Below, piece by piece: positions 17,911-26,046 of a DNA stretch of 36,416 nucleotides. The notes beneath the pieces are model-generated. The model was not told the origin of the DNA and did not search any database. It saw only the letters and a program-made list of their open reading frames with translations. Every line of letters begins with the position of its first letter. The first letter of the stretch is position 1. This DNA comes from Prosthecobacter debontii (GTDB lineage Bacteria > Verrucomicrobiota > Verrucomicrobiia > Verrucomicrobiales > Verrucomicrobiaceae): contig CAMAQH010000038.1 in assembly GCA_945860295.1 (NCBI GenBank), forward strand, positions 1 to 36,416. Reading direction: 5' to 3'. A program made the position numbers and the translations under genes.

Positions 17911-17969
17911 GGTGGTCCGCATCTAGCGCAACATACCCACATCGTGCGACGTTTCAGCGCGCCTCCGCC

Positions 17970-19403
17970 ATGAAACTCGCCTGCCTCTTTCTCATCGTGC
18001 TGTTTGTCAGTGCATCACAAGCTGCCACCAAGCCCAACATCATCTTCATCCTCGCCGATGATCTCGGATACACGGACGTGGCCTGCTTTGGATCAAAGTA
18101 CTACGAGACGCCGAACATCGACAAGCTGGCCGCGCAGGGCATGAAGCTCACGAGCCATCACCACCACCAAAACTGTCAGCCTACGCGTGCTGCGCTTATG
18201 TCCGGCCAGTATGCGCCGCGCACGGGTGTTTACACGGTGGGTGGCACAGATCGTTTTGATTGGAGCACGCGCACGCTGCGTCCGGTGGACAATGTGACCG
18301 AGCTGCCGATCGAGAAAGTCATCGTCGCGCAGACTTTTAAGAAGGCGGGCTATGCAACGGCCATGTTTGGCAAATGGCACCTCGGTGAGAAGGGCGACTA
18401 TCATCCCGGCAAGCGCGGTTTTGATGAAGCCATCGTCAGCATGGGGCAGCACTTTGATTTCAATACCAGTCCCAAGACCGAGTACCCGAACGGCGAATAC
18501 CTCGCTGACTTCCTAACTCATCAAGCCGTCGATTTCATCGGACGGCACAAGGCCGAGCCCTTCTTCCTCTACCTTCCGCACTTCGGCGTGCATTCACCGC
18601 ATCAGGCCAAGCCTGAACAGATCGCCAAATTCAAGGACAAGCTTGGTGTCGATGGGCACAACAACCCGACTTATGCTGCCATGATCGCCAGTGTGGATGA
18701 AAGCGTGGGCCGCCTAGTCGCGGAGCTGGAGAAGCAAGGCATCGCTGATAACACCGTGCTTATCTTTTCCTCTGACAACGGCGGAGTCGGTGGCTACGAA
18801 CGCGAAGGCGTCAAGGGCGGCGACATCACTGACAACACCCCGCTGCGCAGTGGTAAGGGCAGTCTCTACGAAGGCGGCACGCGCGTGCCTCTCATCGTCC
18901 GCTGGCCCGGGGTGACTGCGGCTGGCAGCTCCACCGACACACCCACCATCCACGTCGATCTTTATCCCACTTTCATGGAGATCGCTGGAGCCGCCGCGCC
19001 TGAGAATCAGCCTCTTGATGGTGAAAGTCTCGCGCCTCTTTTCCGCGATCCAAAAGCTGCTCTGAAGCGTGATGCCATCTACCAGCACTTCCCCGGTTAT
19101 CTCGGTGCAGGTGAAAACACTTGGCGCACCACACCCGTCGGCCTCATTCAATCAGGGCCGTGGAAGCTCATGGAGTTCTTTGAAGATCACCGCCTCGAAC
19201 TCTACAACCTCAAAGATGACATCGGCGAAACCAAAAACCTCGCCACCGAGATGTCTGACAAGGCCAAGGAACTGCACGCCAAGATGATCGCCTGGCGCGA
19301 GTCCGTAGGTGCCAAAATGCCGACGCCCAACACACCGACCGAAGCCCCAAAGAAGAAGGGCAAAGGCAAGGGTAAGGGGAAAAAGAAAACGGACGCGGAG
19401 TGA
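17970..19403 (+). CDS. Secreted formylglycine-dependent sulfatase
   Basis: A signal peptide (LACLFLIVLFVSASQA) is followed by the sulfatase metal site NIIFILADDLGYTDV (D30, D31) and the activation motif CQPTRAALMSGQ. Its Cys69 would be converted to formylglycine (C-x-P-T-R form). GKWHLGEKG (K135, H137) and LIFSSDNGG provide the other conserved active-site residues. It is 477 aa, normal for the type I family. The C-terminus ends in a Lys/Gly-rich tail (KKKGKGKGKGKKK), which may bind anionic glycan or be disordered. It follows the propeller protein by 59 bp. A reverse-strand terminator overlaps its stop codon. Confidence 0.9.
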   Translation: MKLACLFLIVLFVSASQAATKPNIIFILADDLGYTDVACFGSKYYETPNIDKLAAQGMKLTSHHHHQNCQPTRAALMSGQYAPRTGVYTVGGTDRFDWSTRTLRPVDNVTELPIEKVIVAQTFKKAGYATAMFGKWHLGEKGDYHPGKRGFDEAIVSMGQHFDFNTSPKTEYPNGEYLADFLTHQAVDFIGRHKAEPFFLYLPHFGVHSPHQAKPEQIAKFKDKLGVDGHNNPTYAAMIASVDESVGRLVAELEKQGIADNTVLIFSSDNGGVGGYEREGVKGGDITDNTPLRSGKGSLYEGGTRVPLIVRWPGVTAAGSSTDTPTIHVDLYPTFMEIAGAAAPENQPLDGESLAPLFRDPKAALKRDAIYQHFPGYLGAGENTWRTTPVGLIQSGPWKLMEFFEDHRLELYNLKDDIGETKNLATEMSDKAKELHAKMIAWRESVGAKMPTPNTPTEAPKKKGKGKGKGKKKTDAE

Positions 19404-19413
19404 TCCGTGTCCG
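19377..19413 (-). terminator. Rho-independent terminator of the reverse-strand oxidoreductase, overlapping the sulfatase stop
   Basis: CGGACGCGGA (19390-19399) and TCCGTGTCCG (19404-19413) form a 10-bp stem with one non-complementary position. The 4-base loop contains the sulfatase TGA. On the reverse strand the stem is followed by TTTTCTTTTT (19389-19380), about 27 bp after the stop of the gene at 19440-20564. The forward strand has no T-run, so it serves the reverse gene. Confidence 0.75.
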
Positions 19414-19439
19414 TCTCGAAGTTCGAACTGTAGCCGGTC

Positions 19440-20564
19440 TTACACCGTGAAAGCCGGCAGCTTCACGATCTTGCCGCCAGCCATGGCGGACTCGTGGGCG
19501 CAGAGGCCGACACAAGTCCAGTTGGCAGACTGCTTCGCATTCGGGAAAGGATCGCGCCCTTCGGTCAAAGCACTGGCAAACTCATGCGCCAGATGCGGAT
19601 GACTGCCGCCATGGCCGCTGCCTTGCACGAAGCTCAGGTGCGTCTTTTTGCCGAGGTCATAGACTCCCTTCGTCGTGAAGTCGCGGATGCTCTTTGGCAG
19701 TAGTTTGGCGTAATCAGGAGACTTCACCAGCTTCGGGATCTTGTGCTCAGGCAGCTTGGCCGTGTGCATGATCAGCGGCTCGTGCTCAATCAGCGGCCAC
19801 TCGATGGAGGCCTTATCTCCATACGCGTCGATGCTTTCACGATACTGCCTTGCCGTGTCGAACAGGCTACGGATCACCCGCGCGCTGAGGTCGCTGTCCT
19901 TGAACTTCACATGCGCTGTCTCCACGGCAAAGGGCGAGCCATACTGCTTCACCAGCTCAGGGCGGATCGTGCCAGAGCCAAAGCAGCTCACGTACTCTGC
20001 CGGTGTGCCAGCCAGCGCGACCACCGGGCCGACGCAATGCGTGGCATACCACATCGGCGGCAGGCCGGGCCAGTAGTTCGGCCAGCCGTCCATGTCCTGC
20101 TGATGGCTGGACTGGAGGAACTGCAGCTTACCCAGTTTGCCTTTTTGAACCTGCTCCTTCATGAAGAGGAACTCGCGGGCATACACCACGGTTTCCATCA
20201 TCATGTATTTCAAGCCGGTCTTCTTCACCAGATCACAGATTTTTTTGCAGTTCTCGATGCTTGTGGCCATCGGCACCGTGCAGGCCACATGCTTGCCAGC
20301 CTTCAGAGCTTCGATGGACATCCAGCCGTGATCGGGGATTGGCGAGTTGATGTGAACCGCGTCGATGTTCGGGTCCTTGAGCATCTCCTTGAAGTCCGTG
20401 TAGCGCACCTCGATGCCAAACGCATCGCCGATGGCTTTCAGCTTCTTGGGATCACGCTGGCAGATGGCGTAACAAACCGTGTTCGGATGGCGTTGCCAGA
20501 TGGGGATGAACTCCGCCCCGAATCCGAGGCCGACGACGGCGATATTGAGCTTCTTTTTGGGCAT
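19440..20564 (-). CDS. Gfo/Idh/MocA-family oxidoreductase (no export signal)
   Basis: The 374-residue protein starts directly with the Rossmann fold (LNIAVVGLGFGAEFIPIW) and has no Tat signal, so it is probably cytoplasmic. DAVHINSPIPDHGWMSIEALKAG matches the family. The usual EKP lysine motif is replaced by ACTVPMATS, so the catalytic Lys position is lost or shifted. MMETVVYAREFL and HCVGPVVAL follow in the C-terminal domain, and a GSGHGGSHPHLAHEF stretch near the end carries conserved histidines. The motif change suggests a different reaction from the two exported paralogues. It is convergent with the sulfatase and has its own terminator. Confidence 0.82.
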   Translation of the reverse strand: MPKKKLNIAVVGLGFGAEFIPIWQRHPNTVCYAICQRDPKKLKAIGDAFGIEVRYTDFKEMLKDPNIDAVHINSPIPDHGWMSIEALKAGKHVACTVPMATSIENCKKICDLVKKTGLKYMMMETVVYAREFLFMKEQVQKGKLGKLQFLQSSHQQDMDGWPNYWPGLPPMWYATHCVGPVVALAGTPAEYVSCFGSGTIRPELVKQYGSPFAVETAHVKFKDSDLSARVIRSLFDTARQYRESIDAYGDKASIEWPLIEHEPLIMHTAKLPEHKIPKLVKSPDYAKLLPKSIRDFTTKGVYDLGKKTHLSFVQGSGHGGSHPHLAHEFASALTEGRDPFPNAKQSANWTCVGLCAHESAMAGGKIVKLPAFTV

Positions 20565-20654
20565 GTTGGTAGGAAAGAGCCGCCGTTATAGCGGACGGTG
20601 CGTTTTTCGGAAACGACAAAATTTGGGCAGGATCGGACCTTGCCCATATTGATC

Positions 20655-21050
20655 TCACTTCACCTTGAAGAGTTCCACGTCAAAGATCAGCGCCTCATTC
20701 GGGCCAATGTCGCGACCGGCACCGCGGGTGCCGTAGGCGAGTTTGGAGGGGATGAAGAAGCGGAACTTGGCGCCCTCTTTCATGAGCTGCACGCCTTCCG
20801 TCCAGCCGGCGATCACGCCATTCAGCGGGAACTCGATGGTTTCTTTGCGGCGGTAGGAACTGTCAAAGACGTTGCCGTTGATCAGCGTGCCTTAGTAGTG
20901 GACTTCCACGGTGTCCGTGGCTTTCGGGCTCTTGCCGGTGCCTTCGGTGATGACTTGATATTGGAGACCGCTGGCGGTCACCGTGACGCCTTCTTTCTTG
21001 GCGTTGTCTTCGAGGAATTTTTCACCTTTGGCGAGTGCGATGTCGGACAT
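20655..21050 (-). pseudogene. FKBP-type peptidyl-prolyl isomerase interrupted by one in-frame TAA
   Basis: From the ATG at 21050 ([20 protein letters not shown]) the frame encodes an FkpA/Mip-like N-terminal helix and [19 protein letters not shown], then DTVEVHY followed by TAA (20894-20892). The same frame then continues for 79 codons as a perfect FKBP core: GTLINGNVFDSS, then FPLNGVIAGWTEGVQLMKEG, FFIPSKLAYG, IGPNEALIFDVELFKVK and TGA. Homologues have a charged residue (often E, R or K) where the TAA stands, so a single base change explains the stop. There are no other lesions. Recent pseudogenisation, suppression, or a sequencing error are all possible. The product would be a cis-trans prolyl isomerase. 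It is divergent from glpD. Confidence 0.85.
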
Positions 21051-21111
21051 GAGTATGTGTGGGGTTGGGGTTTGGAAAGCGCGGATGCTAGCAAGCAGTG
21101 CGGGCGATGTC

Positions 21112-21137
21112 GAATGACGAATGCAGAATGACGAATG
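21112..21137. repeat. Two direct copies of GAATGACGAATG upstream of glpD
   Basis: Perfect 12-bp direct repeats at 21112-21123 and 21126-21137 (period 14) lie in the divergent gap between the FKBP gene and glpD, ending 24 bp before the glpD ATG. Each unit itself contains a GAATG half-repeat. They could be regulator-binding iterons or a piece of a dispersed simple repeat. Confidence 0.6.
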
Positions 21138-21161
21138 GGCTGATGGCGCTACACTCGGCAC

Positions 21162-22718
21162 ATGAATCGTGAACACTCGGTTTCTCAACTCGCAGACCGC
21201 GCTGCTTTTGACATCCTCATCATCGGCGGCGGAGCGTCAGGACTGGGCGCGGCGGTGGATGCGGCCTCACGCGGGCACTCGGTGCTGCTCGTGGAACAGG
21301 CGGACTTTGCCAAAGGCACCTCAAGCCGCAGCACGAAGCTGGTGCATGGCGGCGTACGCTATTTGAAACAGGGGAATCTGTCGCTCGTGCTCGAAGCCCT
21401 GCGCGAGCGCGGGCTGTTGTGCCAGAACGCACCGCATCTCGTCCACAGCCTGCCGTTTGTGATCCCGAACTACCATTGGTGGGAGGGGCCGTTTTACGGC
21501 ATCGGCATGAAAGTGTATGACGGGCTGGCTGGACGCCTTGGCCTGGAGCCATCGCGGTGGCTCACGCGCGAGGACGTGATCGACCTGCTGCCGAACATTG
21601 AACAGGACGGACTCAATGGCGGCATCATTTACCATGACGGGCAGTTTGATGATTCACGTCTGGCGATCAACCTCGCTCAGACAGCGGCGGAGAAAGGCGC
21701 GGCGCTCATTAATTACATGCGCTGCTGCAGCCTGATTAAAGATGGCGTGCATATCGCCGGAGCGCTGCTGCGTGATGAAGAGAGCGGACGCGAGATCGAG
21801 GTGCGTGCGAAGGTGGTGATCAATGCCACGGGCGTCTTTGCCGATGCCGTGTGCCGCATGGATGATGCCGAAGCGAAGCCGATGCTTAGCCCGAGCCAGG
21901 GCATCCACTTCGTGCTGCCACGTGAGTTTCTTCCTGGTGACACAGCGATCATGATCCCGAAGACGGACGATGGCCGCGTGCTCTTCGCCGTGCCATGGCA
22001 TGGTCGCGTGGTTGTGGGCACGACAGACACTCCGGTGGAGGAGTCATCCCTTGAGCCGCGCGCCCTACCGGAGGAGATCGACTTCATCTTCACGCAAGTC
22101 AGTCGCTACCTGACTCGTGATCCAAAGCGTGAGGATGTGCTCAGTGTCTATGCCGGATTGCGTCCGCTGATCAAAGCCGAGGCGGGCAGCACGGCCGCGC
22201 TTTCACGCGATCATCTCATCACCATCTCCGACTCTGGTCTGATCACGATCGCGGGTGGCAAATGGACGACCTATCGCAAGATGGCCGAAGACGTGATCGA
22301 TCACGCGGAGATGATCGGCGCTCTGGAGCATTGCCAATGCGTCACTCATGATTTGCCCGTGCATGGTTCTCAATCCGCTGCTTCCGATGAAACGCATCTG
22401 CACTACTATGGTAGTGATGCGGATGGCATCCGCGCACTCATCACGACGGAGCCAGCACTCGGCGAGCGGCTGCACCCACGGCTCGAATTTCTCAAAGCCG
22501 AAGTCATCTGGCATGTCCGTCATGAAATGGCGCGCAGCGTGGAAGACGTGCTCGCGCGCCGCACTCGTGCTCTGCTGCTGGACGCACGGGCCAGCATGGA
22601 AGCCGCACCAATCGTGGCGGTTTTAATGGCGAAGGAACTCGGCCAGGATGAAGCGTGGGTGACAAGGCAGGCGGCTGGGTTCTGTGCTCTGGCAGCGGGT
22701 TATCTGCTGCCAAACTAA
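21162..22718 (+). CDS. glpD: FAD-dependent glycerol-3-phosphate dehydrogenase
   Basis: The 518-residue protein oxidises sn-glycerol 3-phosphate to dihydroxyacetone phosphate at the inner membrane and passes electrons to quinones. The FAD loop [20 protein letters not shown] is at the N-terminus. It is followed by [20 protein letters not shown] (GlpD signature), [39 protein letters not shown] and [15 protein letters not shown]. The C-terminal DAO_C-like domain is present. Length is normal. The ATG at 21162 is preceded by 12-bp direct repeats. No glycerol kinase or facilitator gene is adjacent. Confidence 0.92.
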   Translation: MNREHSVSQLADRAAFDILIIGGGASGLGAAVDAASRGHSVLLVEQADFAKGTSSRSTKLVHGGVRYLKQGNLSLVLEALRERGLLCQNAPHLVHSLPFVIPNYHWWEGPFYGIGMKVYDGLAGRLGLEPSRWLTREDVIDLLPNIEQDGLNGGIIYHDGQFDDSRLAINLAQTAAEKGAALINYMRCCSLIKDGVHIAGALLRDEESGREIEVRAKVVINATGVFADAVCRMDDAEAKPMLSPSQGIHFVLPREFLPGDTAIMIPKTDDGRVLFAVPWHGRVVVGTTDTPVEESSLEPRALPEEIDFIFTQVSRYLTRDPKREDVLSVYAGLRPLIKAEAGSTAALSRDHLITISDSGLITIAGGKWTTYRKMAEDVIDHAEMIGALEHCQCVTHDLPVHGSQSAASDETHLHYYGSDADGIRALITTEPALGERLHPRLEFLKAEVIWHVRHEMARSVEDVLARRTRALLLDARASMEAAPIVAVLMAKELGQDEAWVTRQAAGFCALAAGYLLPN

Positions 22719-22904
22719 CGTCGTGTTTATGCCTCGGTTGCCGATGCTAATGCCGGAATCTGCATCCAAGTCACCGACGGCACCCTCACTGTGAAACTCA
22801 CCACCCTCGAAGGCGAAACGATCCTCAGCGGCATCGAGATTATCCGCGATGGATTGAAGATTGGTGATGTACCGGAAGATGCGCGAGTGCCAGGGAGGTT
22901 GTGA
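22719..22904 (+). pseudogene. Malectin-like domain fragment directly after glpD
   Basis: The reading frame of glpD stays open after its TAA for 61 codons to a TGA at 22902-22904. It contains VTDGTLTVKLTTLEGETILS and GIEIIRDG, resembling the last beta-strands of malectin/CBM-type domains found at the ends of secreted PVC proteins. There is no ATG and no upstream part of the domain. It looks like the tail of a lost secreted gene fused by deletion next to glpD. The match is by eye and short. Confidence 0.4.
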
Positions 22905-23121
22905 TACTCAAATCAAAACCTCTGCTGCTACTGATTGAGTCCAAAGGGAGATCGAAGCATACCTGCAAATGCCTTTGACCACTTTCGCCGTGATCGTGTA
23001 ACCACACTACGGCTTTTGTTATTCGAGCATGAAGTCGCTGATCTTGCTTTGGAGAATTCACAAAGACCCCTTTGGCGATAGCAGCCTCTCGAAACTCTTT
23101 CGATGCATCACGAGTTGTCAT
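22840..23121 (-). CDS. Possible small hypothetical protein
   Basis: A reverse frame of about 93 codons from an ATG at 23121 starts MTTRDASKEFREAAIAKGVF and has a protein-like N-terminal half (VVWLHDHGESGQRHLQVCF). The C-terminal third overlaps the malectin-like fragment and is less convincing. It lies 67 bp downstream of the ATPase gene on the same strand. No domain is recognised and it may be spurious. Confidence 0.2.
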   Translation of the reverse strand: MTTRDASKEFREAAIAKGVFVNSPKQDQRLHARITKAVVWLHDHGESGQRHLQVCFDLPLDSISSSRGFDLSITTSLALAHLPVHHQSSIHRG

Positions 23122-23188
23122 TTTTGGGGTCATTGATCGGTGGCAGTTATGCGGAAGATTTCACACGAGTATGGTATTCGACCTAGAC

Positions 23189-24460
23189 TCACGGCTTGAT
23201 CGCCGTGGCATCGAAGACCTCGAATCTCACCTTCGGGTGCTTCTGGCTCAGAGCGGTGCGTTTCCATTTCTGTTCGAGCTGGGAGAGCACATGGCGCTTC
23301 TCTGTAGCGCTGAGTTTGCGCCACTTCACCTCGGCTACGATGAGTGACTTTGGGTTCTCGGGATCTTCGGCCACGATGTCGAGTTCGATGTCTTTTTCCC
23401 AGTAGCGGCTGGAGCCTGGAAAGCGGGCGCGACAGGCGTCCTCGAAGACGCTGGAGGCGTGATCGTGGATGAGCTTGTTTCGCTCCTCGTTGGTGTAGTT
23501 CATCCAGCGGCTGCGGTGCGGTGAATAGACGCAGAACCAGAAGCGCATGGTCGGGTCCTGGATGCGGTAGAGGATCTTTTTGGTGGTGCGCACGCTTTCG
23601 CCAAAGGGCATCTCACGGATGAGCACGGAGGCGTCGAGGAGTTGCTGGAAGAGACGGGAGAGATTGGTCTGCGCAGTGCCAAATCGCTGCGCGATTTCGG
23701 ATGGGCGCTCGGCTCCGCGACCGATGGCCTCTAGCACGGAGACGGCGTTCGCTCCCTGCACGCCTTCATCACGCAGGATGCGCTGCGGCTCCTGCTCCAT
23801 GTAGGGTGCGAAGTCGAAATACAGCGCCTCGGCCAAGCCGATGGCGTCCTGGTCTTTCTCGACGAACTCCCAGTACTTCGGGATACCGCCGACGAGGGAG
23901 AATTTCTCGAACGAGGCCATGTCGCCCGGCTTTTGGCCACAGGCATCGCAAAAGGCGGCGTAGTCCATCGGGCGGACATTGATGAGCTTCTGCGCGCGAC
24001 CGTAGAGCGGTGCTGCGCGGTTCAGGAAGAGGTCGTTCATCATGGCGGTGCTCGATCCAGCCAGGATGAGCAGGCATCTGCGCGGAATGGAGTGGTCTAG
24101 CCACTTCTGAAGCTGGCTGGGCAGCGATGGATCGACGGCGGTGAGATAGGGCAACTCGTCGAGGCAGAGAATCCACGGCTTCTTCTGAATGGCGAGCACT
24201 TCCAGGAATTCCGGCCAGGATTTCGGCACGATCTGGCTGCCGAGCTGCGGCTTGATGTCGGCCATGATCTGCTGGAGCTGCATGTCAGGCGGACCCTCCA
24301 CAGCCTGGCTGTACATGCCGCCGCGAGTTTGTAGCCAGTGCCGCAGTAATCGTGACTTCCCCACACGACGACGGCCAAAGATGATGAGTAGCCCACCTTT
24401 GCGGGCTGCGACATCGAGTTCAGCAATCTCACGGACGCGGTTGACGAATTTCAGACTCAT
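23189..24460 (-). CDS. AAA-type ATPase with DUF234 nuclease-like C-terminus
   Basis: The 423-residue protein has the ATPase_2/DUF234 architecture. It starts FVNRVREIAELD, then IIFGRRRVGKSRLLRHWL (Walker A), WILCLDELPYL (Walker B), LILAGSSTAMMND (sensor) and LVGGIPKYWEF. A winged-helix segment (ERPSEIAQRFGTAQTNLSRL) follows. The C-terminal part (FEDACRARFP, then DIELDIVAED and LIVAEVKWRK) has the D...ExK pattern of a PD-(D/E)xK nuclease fold. These ATPases are common in archaea and bacteria as stand-alone, often mobile genes of unclear role. A perfect palindrome precedes the start by 33 bp, suggesting autoregulation. Confidence 0.85.
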   Translation of the reverse strand: MSLKFVNRVREIAELDVAARKGGLLIIFGRRRVGKSRLLRHWLQTRGGMYSQAVEGPPDMQLQQIMADIKPQLGSQIVPKSWPEFLEVLAIQKKPWILCLDELPYLTAVDPSLPSQLQKWLDHSIPRRCLLILAGSSTAMMNDLFLNRAAPLYGRAQKLINVRPMDYAAFCDACGQKPGDMASFEKFSLVGGIPKYWEFVEKDQDAIGLAEALYFDFAPYMEQEPQRILRDEGVQGANAVSVLEAIGRGAERPSEIAQRFGTAQTNLSRLFQQLLDASVLIREMPFGESVRTTKKILYRIQDPTMRFWFCVYSPHRSRWMNYTNEERNKLIHDHASSVFEDACRARFPGSSRYWEKDIELDIVAEDPENPKSLIVAEVKWRKLSATEKRHVLSQLEQKWKRTALSQKHPKVRFEVFDATAIKP

Positions 24461-24493
24461 GGCAGGAAACTAACATCACAAACAGATCATGGC

Positions 24494-24522
24494 AAACATT
24501 ATGCTCGCCAAGCATAATGTTT
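24494..24522. promoter_or_regulatory. Perfect 12-bp inverted repeat upstream of the ATPase gene
   Basis: AAACATTATGCT (24494-24505) and AGCATAATGTTT (24511-24522) are exact complements around a 5-base CGCCA spacer. It is AT-rich, lacks a T-run and lies 33 bp before the ATPase ATG (24460), a position suited to an operator. It could instead act as a weak terminator for the sulfatase wreck ending at 24550. Confidence 0.65.
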
Positions 24523-24549
24523 GAAAAGCATCAAGGAAAGTCTGAATGG

Positions 24550-25147
24550 TCAGTAATCACGGAACGGGCTGCGTGGCTCAGTCGCATCCATCTCCTTGCG
24601 CCAGGTGGCGAATTTTTCCTGCATCATCTTGGCGATGTCGGGCTTCTCTTTTGATAGGTCGTGGATTTCGCTGAGGTCGGTGCTGAGATCGTAAAGGCCT
24701 TGACCTTTGGCGGACTTAAGACACTTCCAAATTTGAAAACGGGCGGCTTTGTCGCCACGACGCTGCCAGAACATTGCAGTGTGCGAAGACTTCATTTCGC
24801 CGCGCAGGATGGGCATCATGTCGAAGCCATCGAGCTGTGTATTACTGGTCTGGCCTGCTTTCTCGACGGCCTCCATCACAGCACCGATGGCTTCATCCAT
24901 GCAGGTCACGGCACCCCTGTAGCGGGCGAGTTTCTCGTCCTGCGGGCCAGGTGACGTAGAAGCCTGTGCCGCGCACGCCTTCTGCCGCGAGCCGGTCGAG
25001 ATTCGGTGTGATCAGCGGTTTGCTGCCGATGCCGCCCAGGTCCGGCCAGCCCTGGTCATCGCTGATGATGAGGATGACATTTGGCGCTGCGGCCTGAGGC
25101 GAAAATGATAGGAAAAAGGCGGAGGCGAGTGTGAGACAGGCACGCAT
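24550..25147 (-). pseudogene. Sulfatase gene reduced by internal deletions and a frameshift
   Basis: From an ATG at 25147 a signal peptide and sulfatase start are readable: [19 protein letters not shown], then [20 protein letters not shown]. Sequence then jumps, at about 24935-24945, into a different frame, which reads [20 protein letters not shown]. Homologous sulfatases have some 200 residues between these points, including the formylglycine CxPSR motif. A second join (KAGQTSNT to QLDGFDMMPIL) removes the DNGG region. The end is typical: MFWQRRGDKAARFQIWK, then GLYDLSTDLSEIHDLS. With the active-site Cys and much of the metal site gone, it cannot be active. The start is 89 bp from the divergent parA. 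Confidence 0.82.
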
Positions 25148-25236
25148 GATGAACCGAACGACGCCACACGGCAGCATCTCGCAGCCACCTGCGCGCCACC
25201 CTTGCTAGTTGGCAAACGCAGCCTAGCATCTGCGCC

Positions 25237-26046
25237 GTGATCGCCATTGCTACGGCCAGCCAAAAGGGAGGTGTGGGTAAAACCACCCTCTGCATCAATC
25301 TCGCTTATTCCCTCGCCAGACGCGGGTGGACAACTCTGCTCGTGGATACCGATCCGCAGGGCGGCGTGGGTCTCTCGCTGGCGCGCTCCACGCGCTCGAA
25401 GCTTGGTTTCTACGACTTCCTCAGCGGCGAGCGTGATTTTAATAAGCTCGTGTTGCCCACCCGCCTGCCTGAGTTGCAAGTGCTGCCCTGCGGTCAATAC
25501 GATGCGTGTGCGAGGCGTGGCTGGCCTGCTAAGGAAGTGCCTGCACGGCTCGCCGATTTGTTGCGTACGGCGGAGCTGCGCGGTGTGGACTGCGTGATCA
25601 TGGACACTGCCGCCGGGCTGAATGGCATGAGCGAGTCTGTGGTGAAAGCCTGTGATTACGTCATCCTGCCGCAGCAGGCAGAGCCGCTGGCCGTGCGCAG
25701 CGTGCCGCACATGCTGGAGACGCTGTCGCGCTTCCGCGCCGAGGGCGCGGGTGTGAAAGTCGCGGGCATCCTGATGACCATGGTCATGGCGGACAGCGCG
25801 ATCAGTCAAAAGGTCGTGGCCGAGCTGCGCGCCATGCTGCCTGCGGATCTGATGTTTGAGCAGAATGTGCCGCGACTGTCCTCCTTTCTCGAAGCTAGCG
25901 CGATGGGCGTGCCGGTGGCGCTGTTGAAAAAGAATCCGCCGCCCGAGGCACTCATCTTTGATCAAATCGCCGCCGAGATCGAGCAGCGTGCGGGCCTTGT
26001 CCAGGAACGTGAAGCCAGCCAAAGCCATGCAAGTCTCCTGGATTGA
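25237..26046 (+). CDS. ParA/MinD-family ATPase
   Basis: The 269-residue protein begins at GTG (25237) with the deviant Walker A ATASQKGGVGKTTLCINLAY (residues 6-25). LLVDTDPQGGVGLSL and CVIMDTAAGLNG complete the ATPase core. It lacks the N-terminal helix-turn-helix of plasmid ParA and has no ParB gene next to it, so chromosome or plasmid partition is not indicated. Such orphan ParA proteins often position cargo such as chemoreceptor clusters, carboxysomes or motility complexes. Its last 20 bases overlap a gene for a roadblock-like protein, so the two are translated together and probably interact. Confidence 0.88.
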   Translation: MIAIATASQKGGVGKTTLCINLAYSLARRGWTTLLVDTDPQGGVGLSLARSTRSKLGFYDFLSGERDFNKLVLPTRLPELQVLPCGQYDACARRGWPAKEVPARLADLLRTAELRGVDCVIMDTAAGLNGMSESVVKACDYVILPQQAEPLAVRSVPHMLETLSRFRAEGAGVKVAGILMTMVMADSAISQKVVAELRAMLPADLMFEQNVPRLSSFLEASAMGVPVALLKKNPPPEALIFDQIAAEIEQRAGLVQEREASQSHASLLD

